DNA of 64,000 bases from Bacillus_AD sp047238185 (GTDB taxonomy: Bacteria > Bacillota > Bacilli > Bacillales > DSM-1321). Where the stretch lies: positions 930,001-994,000 of the forward strand of contig NZ_JBDFMI010000001.1 of the NCBI RefSeq assembly GCF_047238185.1, in the 5' to 3' direction. A program made the position numbers and the translations under genes. The notes beneath the pieces were generated by a model that ran no database searches, had not been told where the DNA came from, and worked only from the letters and a program-made list of their open reading frames with translations. Position 1 is the stretch's first letter, and every line of letters begins with the position of its first letter. Below are positions 26,313 through 35,492 of the stretch, one piece after another.

Positions 26313-26402
26313 AAATAGAAATGCCACGCCAGTAAGCAGGGTTGACATTAGCATAATAACGATCATTACATATACAGCAATCTTTTGCGCTTTTTTACCC
26401 AT
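26310..26402 (-). CDS. prli42: Stressosome-associated miniprotein Prli42
   Basis: A 30-residue frame reading MGKKAQKIAVYVMIVIMLMS, then TLLTGVAFLF. A short basic N-terminus (Lys3, Lys4, Lys7) precedes one transmembrane helix. Both match Prli42, the membrane miniprotein that in Listeria tethers the stressosome through RsbR. The start ATG at 26402 follows AAGGAAG at proper distance. It is easily missed because of its size. In this window it can be linked with the RsbR-like STAS protein at 36650-37402. Confidence 0.85.
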   Translation of the reverse strand: MGKKAQKIAVYVMIVIMLMSTLLTGVAFLF

Positions 26403-26458
26403 TTCGAATCTTCCTTTATCAAGAGATTTGATTAGTTACATTTTACATGCATGAGAGT

Positions 26459-26480
26459 GGAATGACAAGACTGTCATTCC
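26459..26480. repeat. 9-bp perfect inverted repeat
   Basis: GGAATGACA and TGTCATTCC with a four-base loop lie between the divergent prli42 and epimerase genes. There is no T-run. It could be an operator; no known regulator motif was matched. Confidence 0.4.
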
Positions 26481-26557
26481 CGGATAGGCTTAAAAGAACG
26501 ATAGTAAGCTGGAAGGCTATAGGTAGAATAAAAGAATGCTTTTCAAGTATACTGGTG

Positions 26558-26573
26558 ATGAAAGCGTGTACAA
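26558..26573. promoter_or_regulatory. Candidate cre (CcpA) site before the epimerase-carboxylase pair
   Basis: ATGAAAGCGTGTACAA matches 15 of 16 positions of the cre consensus. It lies 107 bases before the epimerase start and probably in its promoter region. Together with the site before mutA it suggests shared carbon control of the methylmalonyl route. Confidence 0.5.
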
Positions 26574-26679
26574 TTCTTTTATTCATCATAGATTTCGTTT
26601 ACAATATAAGTTAAAGAAGGAATTTTATGAATATATTGCCGTTTTATATGCCATACATATAGGGATGGGGGAGTCCAAA

Positions 26680-27102
26680 ATGATCAAAGAGGTCGATCAT
26701 ATCGGCATCGCAGTCTCTTCGATTGAGCAGGCGCTCAATTTCTATAGAGATACACTTGGATTGATAGTTGAAGGGATGGAAGAAGTAGAAAGCCAGGGCG
26801 TAAAAGTCTGCTTTTTGAATGCCGGGAATACAAGGCTGGAATTGCTTGAACCACTATCGGAGCAAAGCACTGTCGCTGCCTTTATCAAAAAACGCGGAGA
26901 AGGCATCCATCATATCGCTTTGGGTGTGGAAAGCATCCAATCGCGCATCGATGAACTGAAATCGAATGGCATCCGAATGATTGATGGCCAATCGCGTACA
27001 GGGGCCCATGGGGCACAAGTGGCCTTTCTCCATCCTAAAGCAGCCGGGGGAGTTCTGTATGAATTATGCGAACAGGTACAAAAGGGGGATAAAGGAGAAT
27101 GA
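26680..27102 (+). CDS. mce: Methylmalonyl-CoA epimerase
   Basis: Interconverts (S)- and (R)-methylmalonyl-CoA so that the carboxylase product can enter the mutase. The 140 residues are the same size as B. subtilis YqjC. The vicinal-oxygen-chelate fold is visible as two repeats. The metal-binding histidines are in VDHIGIAV (H7) and GIHHIALGV, and a glutamate is in GGVLYELCE. The start at 26680 follows GGGGGAG; an in-frame start at 26536 has no RBS. It overlaps the carboxyltransferase gene by four bases (ATGA). Confidence 0.92.
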   Translation: MIKEVDHIGIAVSSIEQALNFYRDTLGLIVEGMEEVESQGVKVCFLNAGNTRLELLEPLSEQSTVAAFIKKRGEGIHHIALGVESIQSRIDELKSNGIRMIDGQSRTGAHGAQVAFLHPKAAGGVLYELCEQVQKGDKGE

Positions 27103-28649
27103 TCGATATTTATGATCGAATTAACGAATTGTATGATAAACGGAGAGAAGTGGAACTTGGCGGCGGAGATAGTAAAATCGATAAACAGCATGAAAAAGGA
27201 AAACTTACGGCAAGAGAGCGAATTGAGTTACTGGTTGATCCGGGTTCTTTTGTAGAGCTCAGCCCTTTCATCGCTCATCGCTGCAATGATTTTGGCCTTG
27301 ATGAAGTCGATGGGCCGGGGGATGGTGTTGTAACTGGCTATGGTAAAGTGAATGGCAGAGACATTTATTTGTTTTCACAGGACTTCACTGTCTTCGGTGG
27401 GGCATTAGGAGAAATGCATGCCAAAAAAATCGCAAACGTGATGGATCTTGCCGCCAAGAATGGGGCGCCGTTTGTAGGATTGAATGATTCAGGCGGGGCA
27501 CGGATCCAGGAAGGGGTCGTTTCTCTGGATGGGTATGGCCATATCTTTTACCGGAACAGCATTTATTCAGGAGTGATCCCGCAAATTTCAGTCATTATGG
27601 GGCCGTGTGCAGGAGGAGCTGTCTACTCGCCGGCCATCACCGATTTTGTGTTCATGGTGGAAAAAACGAGCCAAATGTTCATAACAGGCCCAAAGGTTAT
27701 TGAAACGGTTACTGGAGAAAAGATTAGTGCGGAGAATTTGGGCGGGGCAAAAGTACATAATAGTATCAGCGGCAATGCCCATTTCAAAGCGGAATCTGAA
27801 GAAGAAGTACTCCGGCAAGTACGGGAACTGCTCAGTTATTTGCCGCAGAACAATCGGGAAAAACCTCCAGTAGAAGAGTATTCCCCGGAAGATGATTATC
27901 GTCCTGGACTGACAGATGCAGTCCCTGTGGACAGTGTCCGCCCATACGATGTCAGAGGGGTCATCGAAGAAGTAGTCGATGAAAACAGCTTTATGGAAAT
28001 CCAAAAGGATTTTGCCCGGAATATTGTGATCGGGCTGGCACGCATAAAAGGGGAAGTGGTCGGGCTTGTCTGCAACCAGCCTAAGGTCCTTGCCGGCGGA
28101 TTGGACATCGATTCATCCGACAAGGCTGCCCGATTTATCCGCTTTTGCGATTCCTTCCAAATTCCCATTGTGACATTTGAAGATGTAACAGGTTTCTTCC
28201 CGGGCATTAAACAAGAACATGGAGGCATCATCCGCCATGGAGCAAAAATTCTGTTCGCATATTCAGAGGCAACCGTCCCTAAATTGACGGTCATATTGCG
28301 CAAAGCCTACGGCGGTGCTTATGTGGCATTGAACAGTAAATCAATCGGTGCCGATATCGTTTATTCTTGGCCGAATGCAGAAATAGCCGTTATGGGCCCT
28401 GAAGGTGCAGCTAATATCATATTCGCCCGCGAAATTCAGAATAGTGAAAACCCTGAAGGGACGCGCCAGAAAAAAATTGAGGAATACCGTGAAAAGTTTG
28501 CCAATCCTTATGTGGCAGCAAGCCAGGGGATGGTTGACGATGTCATTGACCCCCGGGAAACTCGGATTAAAATTGTCCAGGCGCTGGAAATGCTCCGGAA
28601 CAAGCAGGAATCGAGACCGTACCGCAAGCATGGAAACATCCCATTATAA
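27099..28649 (+). CDS. Propionyl/methylmalonyl-CoA carboxyltransferase subunit (PccB/MmdA type)
   Basis: Carboxyltransferase beta subunit of 516 residues, matching B. subtilis YqjD. The N-terminal acyl-CoA site contains GGARIQEGV and GPCAGGAVYSPA. The C-terminal biotin site contains VTGFFPGIKQEHGGIIRHGAK and RKAYGGAYVALNSK. It should carry out carboxyl transfer between biotin and propionyl-CoA. No biotin carboxylase or biotin-carrier gene is in the window, so its partner must be elsewhere. A decarboxylase role (MmdA) cannot be excluded from sequence. A terminator follows at 28653-28684. Confidence 0.9.
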   Translation: MIDIYDRINELYDKRREVELGGGDSKIDKQHEKGKLTARERIELLVDPGSFVELSPFIAHRCNDFGLDEVDGPGDGVVTGYGKVNGRDIYLFSQDFTVFGGALGEMHAKKIANVMDLAAKNGAPFVGLNDSGGARIQEGVVSLDGYGHIFYRNSIYSGVIPQISVIMGPCAGGAVYSPAITDFVFMVEKTSQMFITGPKVIETVTGEKISAENLGGAKVHNSISGNAHFKAESEEEVLRQVRELLSYLPQNNREKPPVEEYSPEDDYRPGLTDAVPVDSVRPYDVRGVIEEVVDENSFMEIQKDFARNIVIGLARIKGEVVGLVCNQPKVLAGGLDIDSSDKAARFIRFCDSFQIPIVTFEDVTGFFPGIKQEHGGIIRHGAKILFAYSEATVPKLTVILRKAYGGAYVALNSKSIGADIVYSWPNAEIAVMGPEGAANIIFAREIQNSENPEGTRQKKIEEYREKFANPYVAASQGMVDDVIDPRETRIKIVQALEMLRNKQESRPYRKHGNIPL

Positions 28650-28652
28650 TGG

Positions 28653-28684
28653 TTAGCCAGGCTCCAATAGGAACCTGGCTTTTT
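28653..28684 (+). terminator. Terminator of the mce-carboxyltransferase unit
   Basis: AGCCAGG and CCTGGCT form a stem around a 12-base loop, followed by TTTTT. Confidence 0.85.
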
Positions 28685-28835
28685 ACGGCTGTCTCTGTGA
28701 GTGCTACAATGTAAATAAGATATCCAGTACGTTTAAAGGCTGCCTTAAATGCGTGTGGAATCTTTTTGGTCCAGTTAGGGTAAATAGTGTGAAGACCCCT
28801 TTTTTTCAGAAAAAGGAGTACAATAAAAAATGGAT

Positions 28836-28865
28836 TTGCCACTTTGCAAATGGAGTGGGTATACT
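28836..28865 (+). promoter_or_regulatory. Probable sigma-A promoter of the peptidase-T-like gene
   Basis: TTGCCA (28836-28841) and TATACT (28860-28865) are separated by 18 bases. The start codon at 28897 is 32 bases downstream. Confidence 0.5.
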
Positions 28866-28896
28866 ATGAAAGAGTACATACATGGAGGGAAAATCA

Positions 28897-30015
28897 ATGA
28901 TTAATAAACAAAGATTGCTTGATGAATTTTTGGAATTAGTGCAAATCGATTCTGAAACAAAACATGAAACAGAAATCTCTAAAGTATTGAAAGAGAAATT
29001 TTCTTCTCTTGGCGTAGAAGTGTATGAAGATGATGCTGCAGCCAAGACAGGATTCGGAGCGGGCAACCTGATTTGTACGCTGCCGGCTACAAAAGAAGGA
29101 GTAGATACCATCTACTTTACTTCCCATATGGATACAGTAGTCCCTGCGAACGGTGTAAAGCCCTCTATTAAAGATGGGTATGTCGTTTCAGACGGCACTA
29201 CCATTCTTGGAGCAGACGACAAAACAGGATTAGCATCTATGTTTGAAGCAATCCGCGTCTTGAAAGAACAAAATATCCCTCATGGCAAAATCGAATTCAT
29301 TATTACAGTGGGTGAGGAGTCAGGTTTGGTTGGTGCCAAGGTACTTGATTCTTCACGCATTACAGCCAAATTTGGCTATGCTTTGGACAGCGACGGCAAA
29401 GTAGGGGAAATTGTTGTAGCCGCACCTACGCAAGCTAAAGTGAACGCCATTATTAAAGGGAAGACAGCGCATGCCGGTGTTGCACCTGAAAAGGGTGTAA
29501 GTGCTATTACAATTGCAGCTAAAGCGATTGCCAAAATGCCGCTTGGCCGCATTGATGAAGAAACAACTGCTAATATCGGCCGTTTCGAAGGCGGAAAACA
29601 AACAAATATCGTATGCGACCATGTTGAAATTTTGGCTGAAGCACGTTCGTTGATCAGTGAAAAGATGGAAGCGCAAGTAAGCAAAATGAAAGAAGCCTTT
29701 GAATCTACTGCCAAAGAAATGGGCGGAGAAGCAATTGTGGAAGTTGAAGTTATGTATCCCGGCTTTAAATATGGAGATGGGGACCATGTGGTTGAGGTTG
29801 CCAAAAAAGCGGCAGCTAAGATCAACCGTCCTTCTTCCTTGCAGCAAAGCGGCGGCGGAAGCGACGCCAACGTAATTGCTGGCTTTGGCATTCCTACAGT
29901 CAACTTGGCTGTTGGATATGAAGATATCCATACAACGAAAGAAAGAATGCCAATTGAAGAATTGGAAAAAGTGGCTGAAATGGTTGTAGCAATTGTTTCA
30001 ATCGTTGCTGAATAA
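28897..30015 (+). CDS. M20 family peptidase, peptidase T-like (YqjE)
   Basis: Cytoplasmic zinc aminopeptidase of 372 residues, close to B. subtilis YqjE (PepT-like tripeptidase). Metal-site motifs are TSHMDTVVP, LGADDKTGLA and GEESGLVGA. The dimerisation domain contains KTAHAGVAPEKGVSA, and the last ligand region is SGGGSDANV. The start at 28897 places GGAGGGA at the right distance. A strong terminator follows at 30028-30060. The peptide substrate is not certain. Confidence 0.9.
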   Translation: MINKQRLLDEFLELVQIDSETKHETEISKVLKEKFSSLGVEVYEDDAAAKTGFGAGNLICTLPATKEGVDTIYFTSHMDTVVPANGVKPSIKDGYVVSDGTTILGADDKTGLASMFEAIRVLKEQNIPHGKIEFIITVGEESGLVGAKVLDSSRITAKFGYALDSDGKVGEIVVAAPTQAKVNAIIKGKTAHAGVAPEKGVSAITIAAKAIAKMPLGRIDEETTANIGRFEGGKQTNIVCDHVEILAEARSLISEKMEAQVSKMKEAFESTAKEMGGEAIVEVEVMYPGFKYGDGDHVVEVAKKAAAKINRPSSLQQSGGGSDANVIAGFGIPTVNLAVGYEDIHTTKERMPIEELEKVAEMVVAIVSIVAE

Positions 30016-30025
30016 TTTGTATGCT

Positions 30026-30062
30026 TAGAGCCTGTTCCCAATAGGGAGCAGGCTCTTTATTT
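30026..30062 (+). terminator. Terminator
   Basis: GAGCCTGTTCCC pairs with GGGAGCAGGCTC around a four-base loop, then a T-rich tract. It lies between convergent genes. Confidence 0.85.
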
Positions 30063-30065
30063 TGC

Positions 30066-31868
30066 TTATTTTGAATCAACTAACGCAATACTGTATTTTT
30101 CCATAAACCGTAGAATGGCCTTATATACGGCAATTTCATTTTCCTTCTTGGAAAAACCGTGCCCTTCATCTTCAAGGACCATATATTCAACCGTTTTCCC
30201 TTCTTTTCTTAAAGCTTCAACGATTTGGTCGGATTCCTGTTTGACAACTCGTGGATCATTGGCCCCTTGTATAATCAGCATCGGTTTATCCATGCCCTGG
30301 ATGTAAGTGATCGGCGAGAATTCAATTAGCTTATCCCGGTCTTTTTCAGGGTTTCCGACCCATTGGTCCATGATCGGCTTCCAGTCTTCAGGGACTGAAT
30401 CGATAAAGGAAAACAGATTCGACGGACCGAATATATCAATGACTGAAGAAAAGTATTCTGCGTGGCGGCCATGAAGCAACAAGGACATATATCCTCCGAA
30501 ACTTCCGCCCATAAGCACTATCTCGCCTTTTTTTGCATGTCCCTTGTCAATCAGCCATTCTATTCCAGCCAACATGTCCAAACGGGGACCGTTCCCCCAG
30601 TCTCCTTCCACCATCTTCATGAATTCGAGGCCATAGCCTGTCGAACCGCGGAAATTTGGGGCAAATAGGCTATATCCTTCATTAAGGAAAAATTGGAACA
30701 TGGCCCTGAACGTTTCCCTTTCGGCAGCTTGCGGCCCCCCATGCGGCCATACAATCATCCTGCCGGTATCATTCTCTTTTTTTGGCTGAAAGAAAAGTGC
30801 TTCAATTTTAAGGCCGTCAAACGAAGGGTAGTGAACAATAGAGGGCGCTGCCAATTCCTCTTCTCGAATGCCTGGTATCCTATGGTTTGTGATTTTTTGC
30901 CAGCTGCCATTGTCCCATTTATAGAGATTAGCTGGTTCGGTCGCACTTCTGCCCAGTAAATAAAGTACACCCGACTCGGACACTTTCATTTGAAGGATGG
31001 TGCTGCAAGGCTTTTCGATGGCCTCGCCTTTTTTTTCCTGCAGTTGATATTTGTATAAATGATCTTTGACACCTTTTTCGGATGAAATATAGAGGATTTG
31101 ATTCGTTTGATCGAACGACAATGATTTAAAATCTTCCTGGTCCATCTGATATACTTTTTGGAATGTGCCATTATGTAAATCATACGAAGCAAGATAGGTG
31201 AAATCGGCTTGATAGTTCGTCAGGAAATAAATCATGGAATCGGATACAAATAAACCGTCATCTACTGTGTAGGATTCAGTGCTGGAAGGGATCAAACACC
31301 TTTCTTTTCCGCCTTTATTCATGAACAAAGAAATATGTGTATTTGAAAACACTTTTAATGTCAGGAAGGCTGTTTCATCCGGGCTTGTGCCCCACAAATA
31401 GGTAGCGGTATCACTTCCTTTGAAGACAATCGTTTCTTCTTCTGTTTCCAGATCGATACAATAGCCGTTGAAGAATGTCTGATTTTCTTTGGATGATGTA
31501 TAATAAAGCCTTTTGCCATCCTTAGAAAAGAAAGGATGCCCGTTTTTTGTTTTTTCCTGATAAACTATTTTCTGCAACTCTCCTCCTTCGGGCGGAAGAG
31601 CGTACAACTGGGTATTTTCATCGCCATCTTGATCGAATCCGGCGATGAGGAAGCGGCCGTTGGGATCATAAGCCAAGCATTGGCAGACCTGATTGATGGA
31701 TGTAAGCGGATAGGGATAGCTGTTTGGAAGGTCCATTGCCCATAGGTTATAATGGTTATTCATATTTGTGGAGAATACGAGCTGTTTTTCATCCTTGCTG
31801 ATTGTGAAGCTATTAATATTGATTCCCTTTAAGTATTGTTCTGCATGTGGTTTCGGAAACGTGATCAT
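30066..31868 (-). CDS. S9 family serine peptidase (acylaminoacyl/prolyl oligopeptidase type)
   Basis: 600 residues without a signal peptide. The first two thirds form a WD40-like beta-propeller with repeated FSxDGKRLYYTSS-type blades. The C-terminal third is an alpha/beta hydrolase with nucleophile GGSFGGYMS, aspartate in GANDPRV, and histidine in DEGHGFSKKEN. WPHGGPQAAERE and FRGSTGYG are typical of the family. It probably trims peptides in the cytoplasm, in the manner of B. subtilis YuxL. RBS AAGGAAG precedes the ATG. The DUF402 gene lies 31 bases upstream in the same direction. Confidence 0.9.
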   Translation of the reverse strand: MITFPKPHAEQYLKGININSFTISKDEKQLVFSTNMNNHYNLWAMDLPNSYPYPLTSINQVCQCLAYDPNGRFLIAGFDQDGDENTQLYALPPEGGELQKIVYQEKTKNGHPFFSKDGKRLYYTSSKENQTFFNGYCIDLETEEETIVFKGSDTATYLWGTSPDETAFLTLKVFSNTHISLFMNKGGKERCLIPSSTESYTVDDGLFVSDSMIYFLTNYQADFTYLASYDLHNGTFQKVYQMDQEDFKSLSFDQTNQILYISSEKGVKDHLYKYQLQEKKGEAIEKPCSTILQMKVSESGVLYLLGRSATEPANLYKWDNGSWQKITNHRIPGIREEELAAPSIVHYPSFDGLKIEALFFQPKKENDTGRMIVWPHGGPQAAERETFRAMFQFFLNEGYSLFAPNFRGSTGYGLEFMKMVEGDWGNGPRLDMLAGIEWLIDKGHAKKGEIVLMGGSFGGYMSLLLHGRHAEYFSSVIDIFGPSNLFSFIDSVPEDWKPIMDQWVGNPEKDRDKLIEFSPITYIQGMDKPMLIIQGANDPRVVKQESDQIVEALRKEGKTVEYMVLEDEGHGFSKKENEIAVYKAILRFMEKYSIALVDSK

Positions 31869-31899
31869 TTAACATCTTCCTTTCGATTGTATAATGTTA

Positions 31900-32451
31900 T
31901 TACTTACAAATCGTTAAATGAGGTTCAAGCAGTTTCTTGTGCTGATGACTCAATTCGATGAGACGGAATGTACCTGCTTTGATGTCACGCAGGATTTTAT
32001 TCGCTTCATTCCGTGCCAATTGATATTGCTTCTTGTCGATAGTTCCCTCAGCTAATGCTTCCTCCAATTCATCTTCATCGACAAGCATAATTTCCCCATC
32101 TGGAAAAACGATGATATCAAGATATAAATCGTCCATATAAGGGATGTCCTTTTCAGAACCGATTGATTGGCAAATATCGATATACCATTGGATGACATCG
32201 CCATTTTCATTGTACATCGTTGTCGCTGCGTGATTTTTATCGTTTGGGAACAGCTGTAGCCATTGATAGCCATTATCGGCAATACAGACGGTTCTTTGCT
32301 GTTGATTGACGATCAGCGGTTCAGTCACAGAATGTAGTTGAATCAATGAGGAATAGCCGGAAAATGCGTCTGTTTCATAATAGGCTTGTGCATAGCTTTT
32401 TTTCAAAATGCGCCTCCAGTCAGGCCTGTTTCCAAATCTTCTTTTAATCAT
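31900..32451 (-). CDS. DUF402 protein (nucleoside di/triphosphatase-like)
   Basis: 183 residues matching the DUF402/FomD-like family. The hallmark acidic metal site reads YMDDLYLDIIVFPDGEIMLV followed by DEDEL, with a basic N-terminal part and an aromatic WYIDICQ strand. Some staphylococcal members hydrolyse nucleoside di- and triphosphates, which is the best functional guess. RBS GGAGGGA precedes the ATG. It may be co-transcribed with the S9 peptidase gene. Confidence 0.82.
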   Translation of the reverse strand: MIKRRFGNRPDWRRILKKSYAQAYYETDAFSGYSSLIQLHSVTEPLIVNQQQRTVCIADNGYQWLQLFPNDKNHAATTMYNENGDVIQWYIDICQSIGSEKDIPYMDDLYLDIIVFPDGEIMLVDEDELEEALAEGTIDKKQYQLARNEANKILRDIKAGTFRLIELSHQHKKLLEPHLTICK

Positions 32452-32654
32452 GATTCCCTCCTTTAAAGACGATCTGCCGGATTCTCCTGATTATGGGGGT
32501 GTATACAGTGAGGAGTAAATATCTGAAGATTCGCAATTAAATAGTACCATATTTTTCAAAATGAATATAGAAATTCCAACCATAATGAAAATGAATACAT
32601 ATGTTCGTTTTTTTGATACAATGATTCTAACTTATTTTGATGGGAGGTGGCAGG

Positions 32655-33908
32655 ATGAAAAGTATGTATCCAACAAAAGGCCGCGTCATTTTACATGTTG
32701 ATATGAATAGCTTTTATGCATCCGTCGAGGCCACCTTCAATCCGGAGCTGATCGGAAAGCCTTTAGCGATTGCCGGAAATCCGGAAGAAAGAAGAGGCAT
32801 TGTCGTGACTTGCAGCTATGAAGCGCGTAAATATGGGATCAAAACAACGATGCCCCTTTGGGAAGCCAAAAAACTCTGCCCTGGCCTCATTGTCATGAAG
32901 CCTGATTTCGAAAAATACAGAAACGCTTCCAAAGGTATCTTTGAGCTTTTGCGTTCATACACGACTTTGGTGGAGCCTGTCTCAATCGATGAAGGGTACA
33001 TGGATATTACAGAATGCGAGCATCTCGGCTCTCCCATCCAGATTGCTGAAAGCATCCAAAGAAGAATTTATGAAACAATGGGTTTGCCCTGCAGTGTGGG
33101 GATCGCGCCCAATAAGTTCCTGGCCAAAACGGCTTCGGACATGAAGAAGCCCATGGGAATTACCATCCTAAGAAAACGGGATGTCCCTGTTGTCCTTTGG
33201 CCGCTGCCGACAGGTGACATGCATGGAATAGGGGATAAAACGGCACAAAAGCTTACAACAATCGGCATAAAGACTATAGGAGACCTCGCTCATGCCAATG
33301 AACTCCAATTGAAAAAACTGCTGGGAATAAACGGATTGAAACTGAAGGACAAGGCAAATGGCATCCACATGTCGCCTGTTGATCCGGAATCTATCTTCGA
33401 CCATAAATCTGTAGGGAATTCCACAACACTGCCAAGAGATGTAAACAATCAAAGAGACCTGCTGAAAATCATCGATATGTTGTCCGCCAAGGTTTCCGCC
33501 CGTTTAAAAAATAAGCAGCTTCTTGGCACTAAGATAGGCATCACAATCCGTTACCAAGATAGAAGAACCATTACACGCAGCCAAACTATGCAGAATCCTT
33601 TTGTTGAACACGCCGATATTTATCAAAAGGCCCAAGCTCTATTCAAGAAGCATTGGAATGGGGATGCGGTCCGGTTATTGGGAGTAACGGCATATGATGT
33701 GGTAGAAAAACAATTGGCAATCAAACAATTAGACCTCTTTTCATTTGAACAGGATGCCAAGCAGGAGCCTTTGCTAAAAACGGTGGAGGAGCTGAAAAGG
33801 AAGTATGGGAATGATATTTTTTTGAAGACATCCGATAAAGGATTGGATCATAAAAAGATGGCTGAAACTAGTTTCAGCAAGGATGTTTTCGATGATTTTA
33901 TGAAATAA
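32655..33908 (+). CDS. dinB: DNA polymerase IV (Y family)
   Basis: Translesion DNA polymerase of 417 residues. Catalytic motifs are DMNSFYASVEA and SIDEGYMDIT (acidic residues for two metals). Helix-hairpin-helix elements follow (MHGIGDKTAQKL and LLGINGLKLKDKANG), then a little-finger domain with KQLDLFSFEQD near the C-terminus; the last is a beta-clamp-binding type motif. It corresponds to B. subtilis PolY1 (YqjH) by neighbourhood. The start at 32655 follows GGGAGGTGG. A TACAAT -10 lies about 40 bases upstream. Confidence 0.93.
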   Translation: MKSMYPTKGRVILHVDMNSFYASVEATFNPELIGKPLAIAGNPEERRGIVVTCSYEARKYGIKTTMPLWEAKKLCPGLIVMKPDFEKYRNASKGIFELLRSYTTLVEPVSIDEGYMDITECEHLGSPIQIAESIQRRIYETMGLPCSVGIAPNKFLAKTASDMKKPMGITILRKRDVPVVLWPLPTGDMHGIGDKTAQKLTTIGIKTIGDLAHANELQLKKLLGINGLKLKDKANGIHMSPVDPESIFDHKSVGNSTTLPRDVNNQRDLLKIIDMLSAKVSARLKNKQLLGTKIGITIRYQDRRTITRSQTMQNPFVEHADIYQKAQALFKKHWNGDAVRLLGVTAYDVVEKQLAIKQLDLFSFEQDAKQEPLLKTVEELKRKYGNDIFLKTSDKGLDHKKMAETSFSKDVFDDFMK

Positions 33909-34040
33909 TGAGTAATGTATGATTTACGGAGCGAAATGGTATAGAATAAATGTATGTTAATGGTTGCACAAATTCATTACCATTGGTACAGTAAATAATT
34001 GAATAAATACACATATGCTTTACAGAAAGGACGTAACGAT

Positions 34041-35444
34041 ATGCAACAAATTGGTGTTATTGGTCTCGCTGTAATGGGGAAAAATCTGGCGTTTAACATT
34101 GAAAGCAGAGGATATTCTGTATCTGTTTTCAACCGCTCCCGTGAAAAGACAGACGAAATGATGAAAGAATCCAAAGGTAAGAAAATTGTCCCTACATATA
34201 CGATTGAAGAATTCATTCAATCATTGGAGAAGCCCCGTAAAATCTTGTTGATGGTCAAAGCAGGCGCTGCCACTGATGCGACGATCCAACAGATCAAACC
34301 TCTCCTTGATAAGGGCGATATTGTCATCGATGGAGGGAATACATTCTTTGAGGACACTGTCCGACGCAACAAGGAGCTTAGCGAAGCAGGCATCAACTTC
34401 ATCGGCACAGGCGTTTCCGGCGGCGAAGAAGGCGCATTGAAAGGCCCATCAATCATGCCTGGCGGCCAAAAAGAAGCGTATGAACTGGTGGCCCCTATTT
34501 TCAAAGAAATTTCCGCCAAGGTAGAAGGGGATGCTTGCACAACATATATTGGGCCGGATGGCGCTGGCCATTATGTGAAGATGGTCCATAACGGAATCGA
34601 ATATGGAGATATGCAATTGATTTCTGAATCTTACTTCTTGTTGAAAAATGTATTGAATCTTTCTGCGGAAGAGTTGCACGAAGTATTTGCTGATTGGAAT
34701 AAAGGCGAACTGGATAGCTACTTGATCGAAATCACAGCAGATATCTTCAAGAAATACGACGATGAAACGGGCAAGCCGATGGTTGACGTAATTCTCGACC
34801 GTGCAGGCCAAAAAGGAACCGGTAAATGGACTAGCCAAAGTGCGCTAGATTTAGGTGTGCCGCTTCCGATCATTACGGAATCTGTATTTGCCCGTTTCCT
34901 ATCTGCCATGAAGGACGAGCGTGTTGCAGCCAGCAAAGTTCTTTCCGGTCCATCTCCAAAAGAGTTTAATGGAGATAAAAAGGCTTTGATTGAATCAGTG
35001 CGCAAAGCATTATTCATGAGTAAAATCTGTTCATATGCGCAAGGCTTTGCCCAAATGCGTTCAGCTTCAGAAGAATTCAATTGGGATTTGAAATATGGCG
35101 AAATAGCCATGATTTTCCGCGGAGGCTGCATTATCCGCGCCGGTTTCCTTCAAAGCATCAAGGATGCTTATGACCGTGATCCTGAATTGAAAAATCTATT
35201 GCTTGATCCATACTTTAAGAACATTGTTGAGCAATACCAGACTTCTCTCCGTGAAGTAATTGCGTTAGCAGTTATGAATGGCGTGCCGGTTCCTTGCTTC
35301 TCGGCAGCTCTTTCATATTATGACAGCTACCGTTCTGAACGTCTGCCGGCAAACTTGCTGCAAGCCCAACGCGACTACTTCGGTGCGCATACGTATGAAC
35401 GTGTTGATAAAGAAGGTACTTACCATACTGAATGGATGAAATAA
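34041..35444 (+). CDS. gndA: 6-phosphogluconate dehydrogenase, decarboxylating (NADP type)
   Basis: Oxidises 6-phosphogluconate to ribulose 5-phosphate and CO2; 467 residues. Motifs: the Rossmann region GVIGLAVMGKNLAFNIESRG followed by NRSREKTDEM (the Arg favours NADP), ISGG-type GTGVSGGEEGALKGPSIMPG, and active-site GAGHYVKMVHNGIEYGDMQL. The start at 34041 is set by AGAAAGGACG. It is close to zwf, the preceding pathway step, but on the other strand. Confidence 0.95.
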   Translation: MQQIGVIGLAVMGKNLAFNIESRGYSVSVFNRSREKTDEMMKESKGKKIVPTYTIEEFIQSLEKPRKILLMVKAGAATDATIQQIKPLLDKGDIVIDGGNTFFEDTVRRNKELSEAGINFIGTGVSGGEEGALKGPSIMPGGQKEAYELVAPIFKEISAKVEGDACTTYIGPDGAGHYVKMVHNGIEYGDMQLISESYFLLKNVLNLSAEELHEVFADWNKGELDSYLIEITADIFKKYDDETGKPMVDVILDRAGQKGTGKWTSQSALDLGVPLPIITESVFARFLSAMKDERVAASKVLSGPSPKEFNGDKKALIESVRKALFMSKICSYAQGFAQMRSASEEFNWDLKYGEIAMIFRGGCIIRAGFLQSIKDAYDRDPELKNLLLDPYFKNIVEQYQTSLREVIALAVMNGVPVPCFSAALSYYDSYRSERLPANLLQAQRDYFGAHTYERVDKEGTYHTEWMK

Positions 35445-35451
35445 ATAAATA

Positions 35452-35492
35452 GCGAAAAAACCGCGGGATGCATAAACCGCGGTTTTTTTATG
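35452..35492 (+). terminator. Terminator of gndA
   Basis: AAAAAACCGCGG and CCGCGGTTTTTTT form the stem around a ten-base loop. It is nearly symmetrical, so it could work both ways. Confidence 0.85.

Noticed and set aside
28831..28905. 24-codon frame before the peptidase-T-like gene
   Set aside because: It covers the promoter and RBS of the next gene, and no homologue or special feature is visible. It could be a leader peptide, but nothing supports that.
32592..32615. Possible LexA/SOS box upstream of dinB (ACATATGTTCG)
   Set aside because: Only the right half-site fits CGAAC-N4-GTTCG; the left half does not, and the B. subtilis polY1 homologue is not strongly SOS-regulated.
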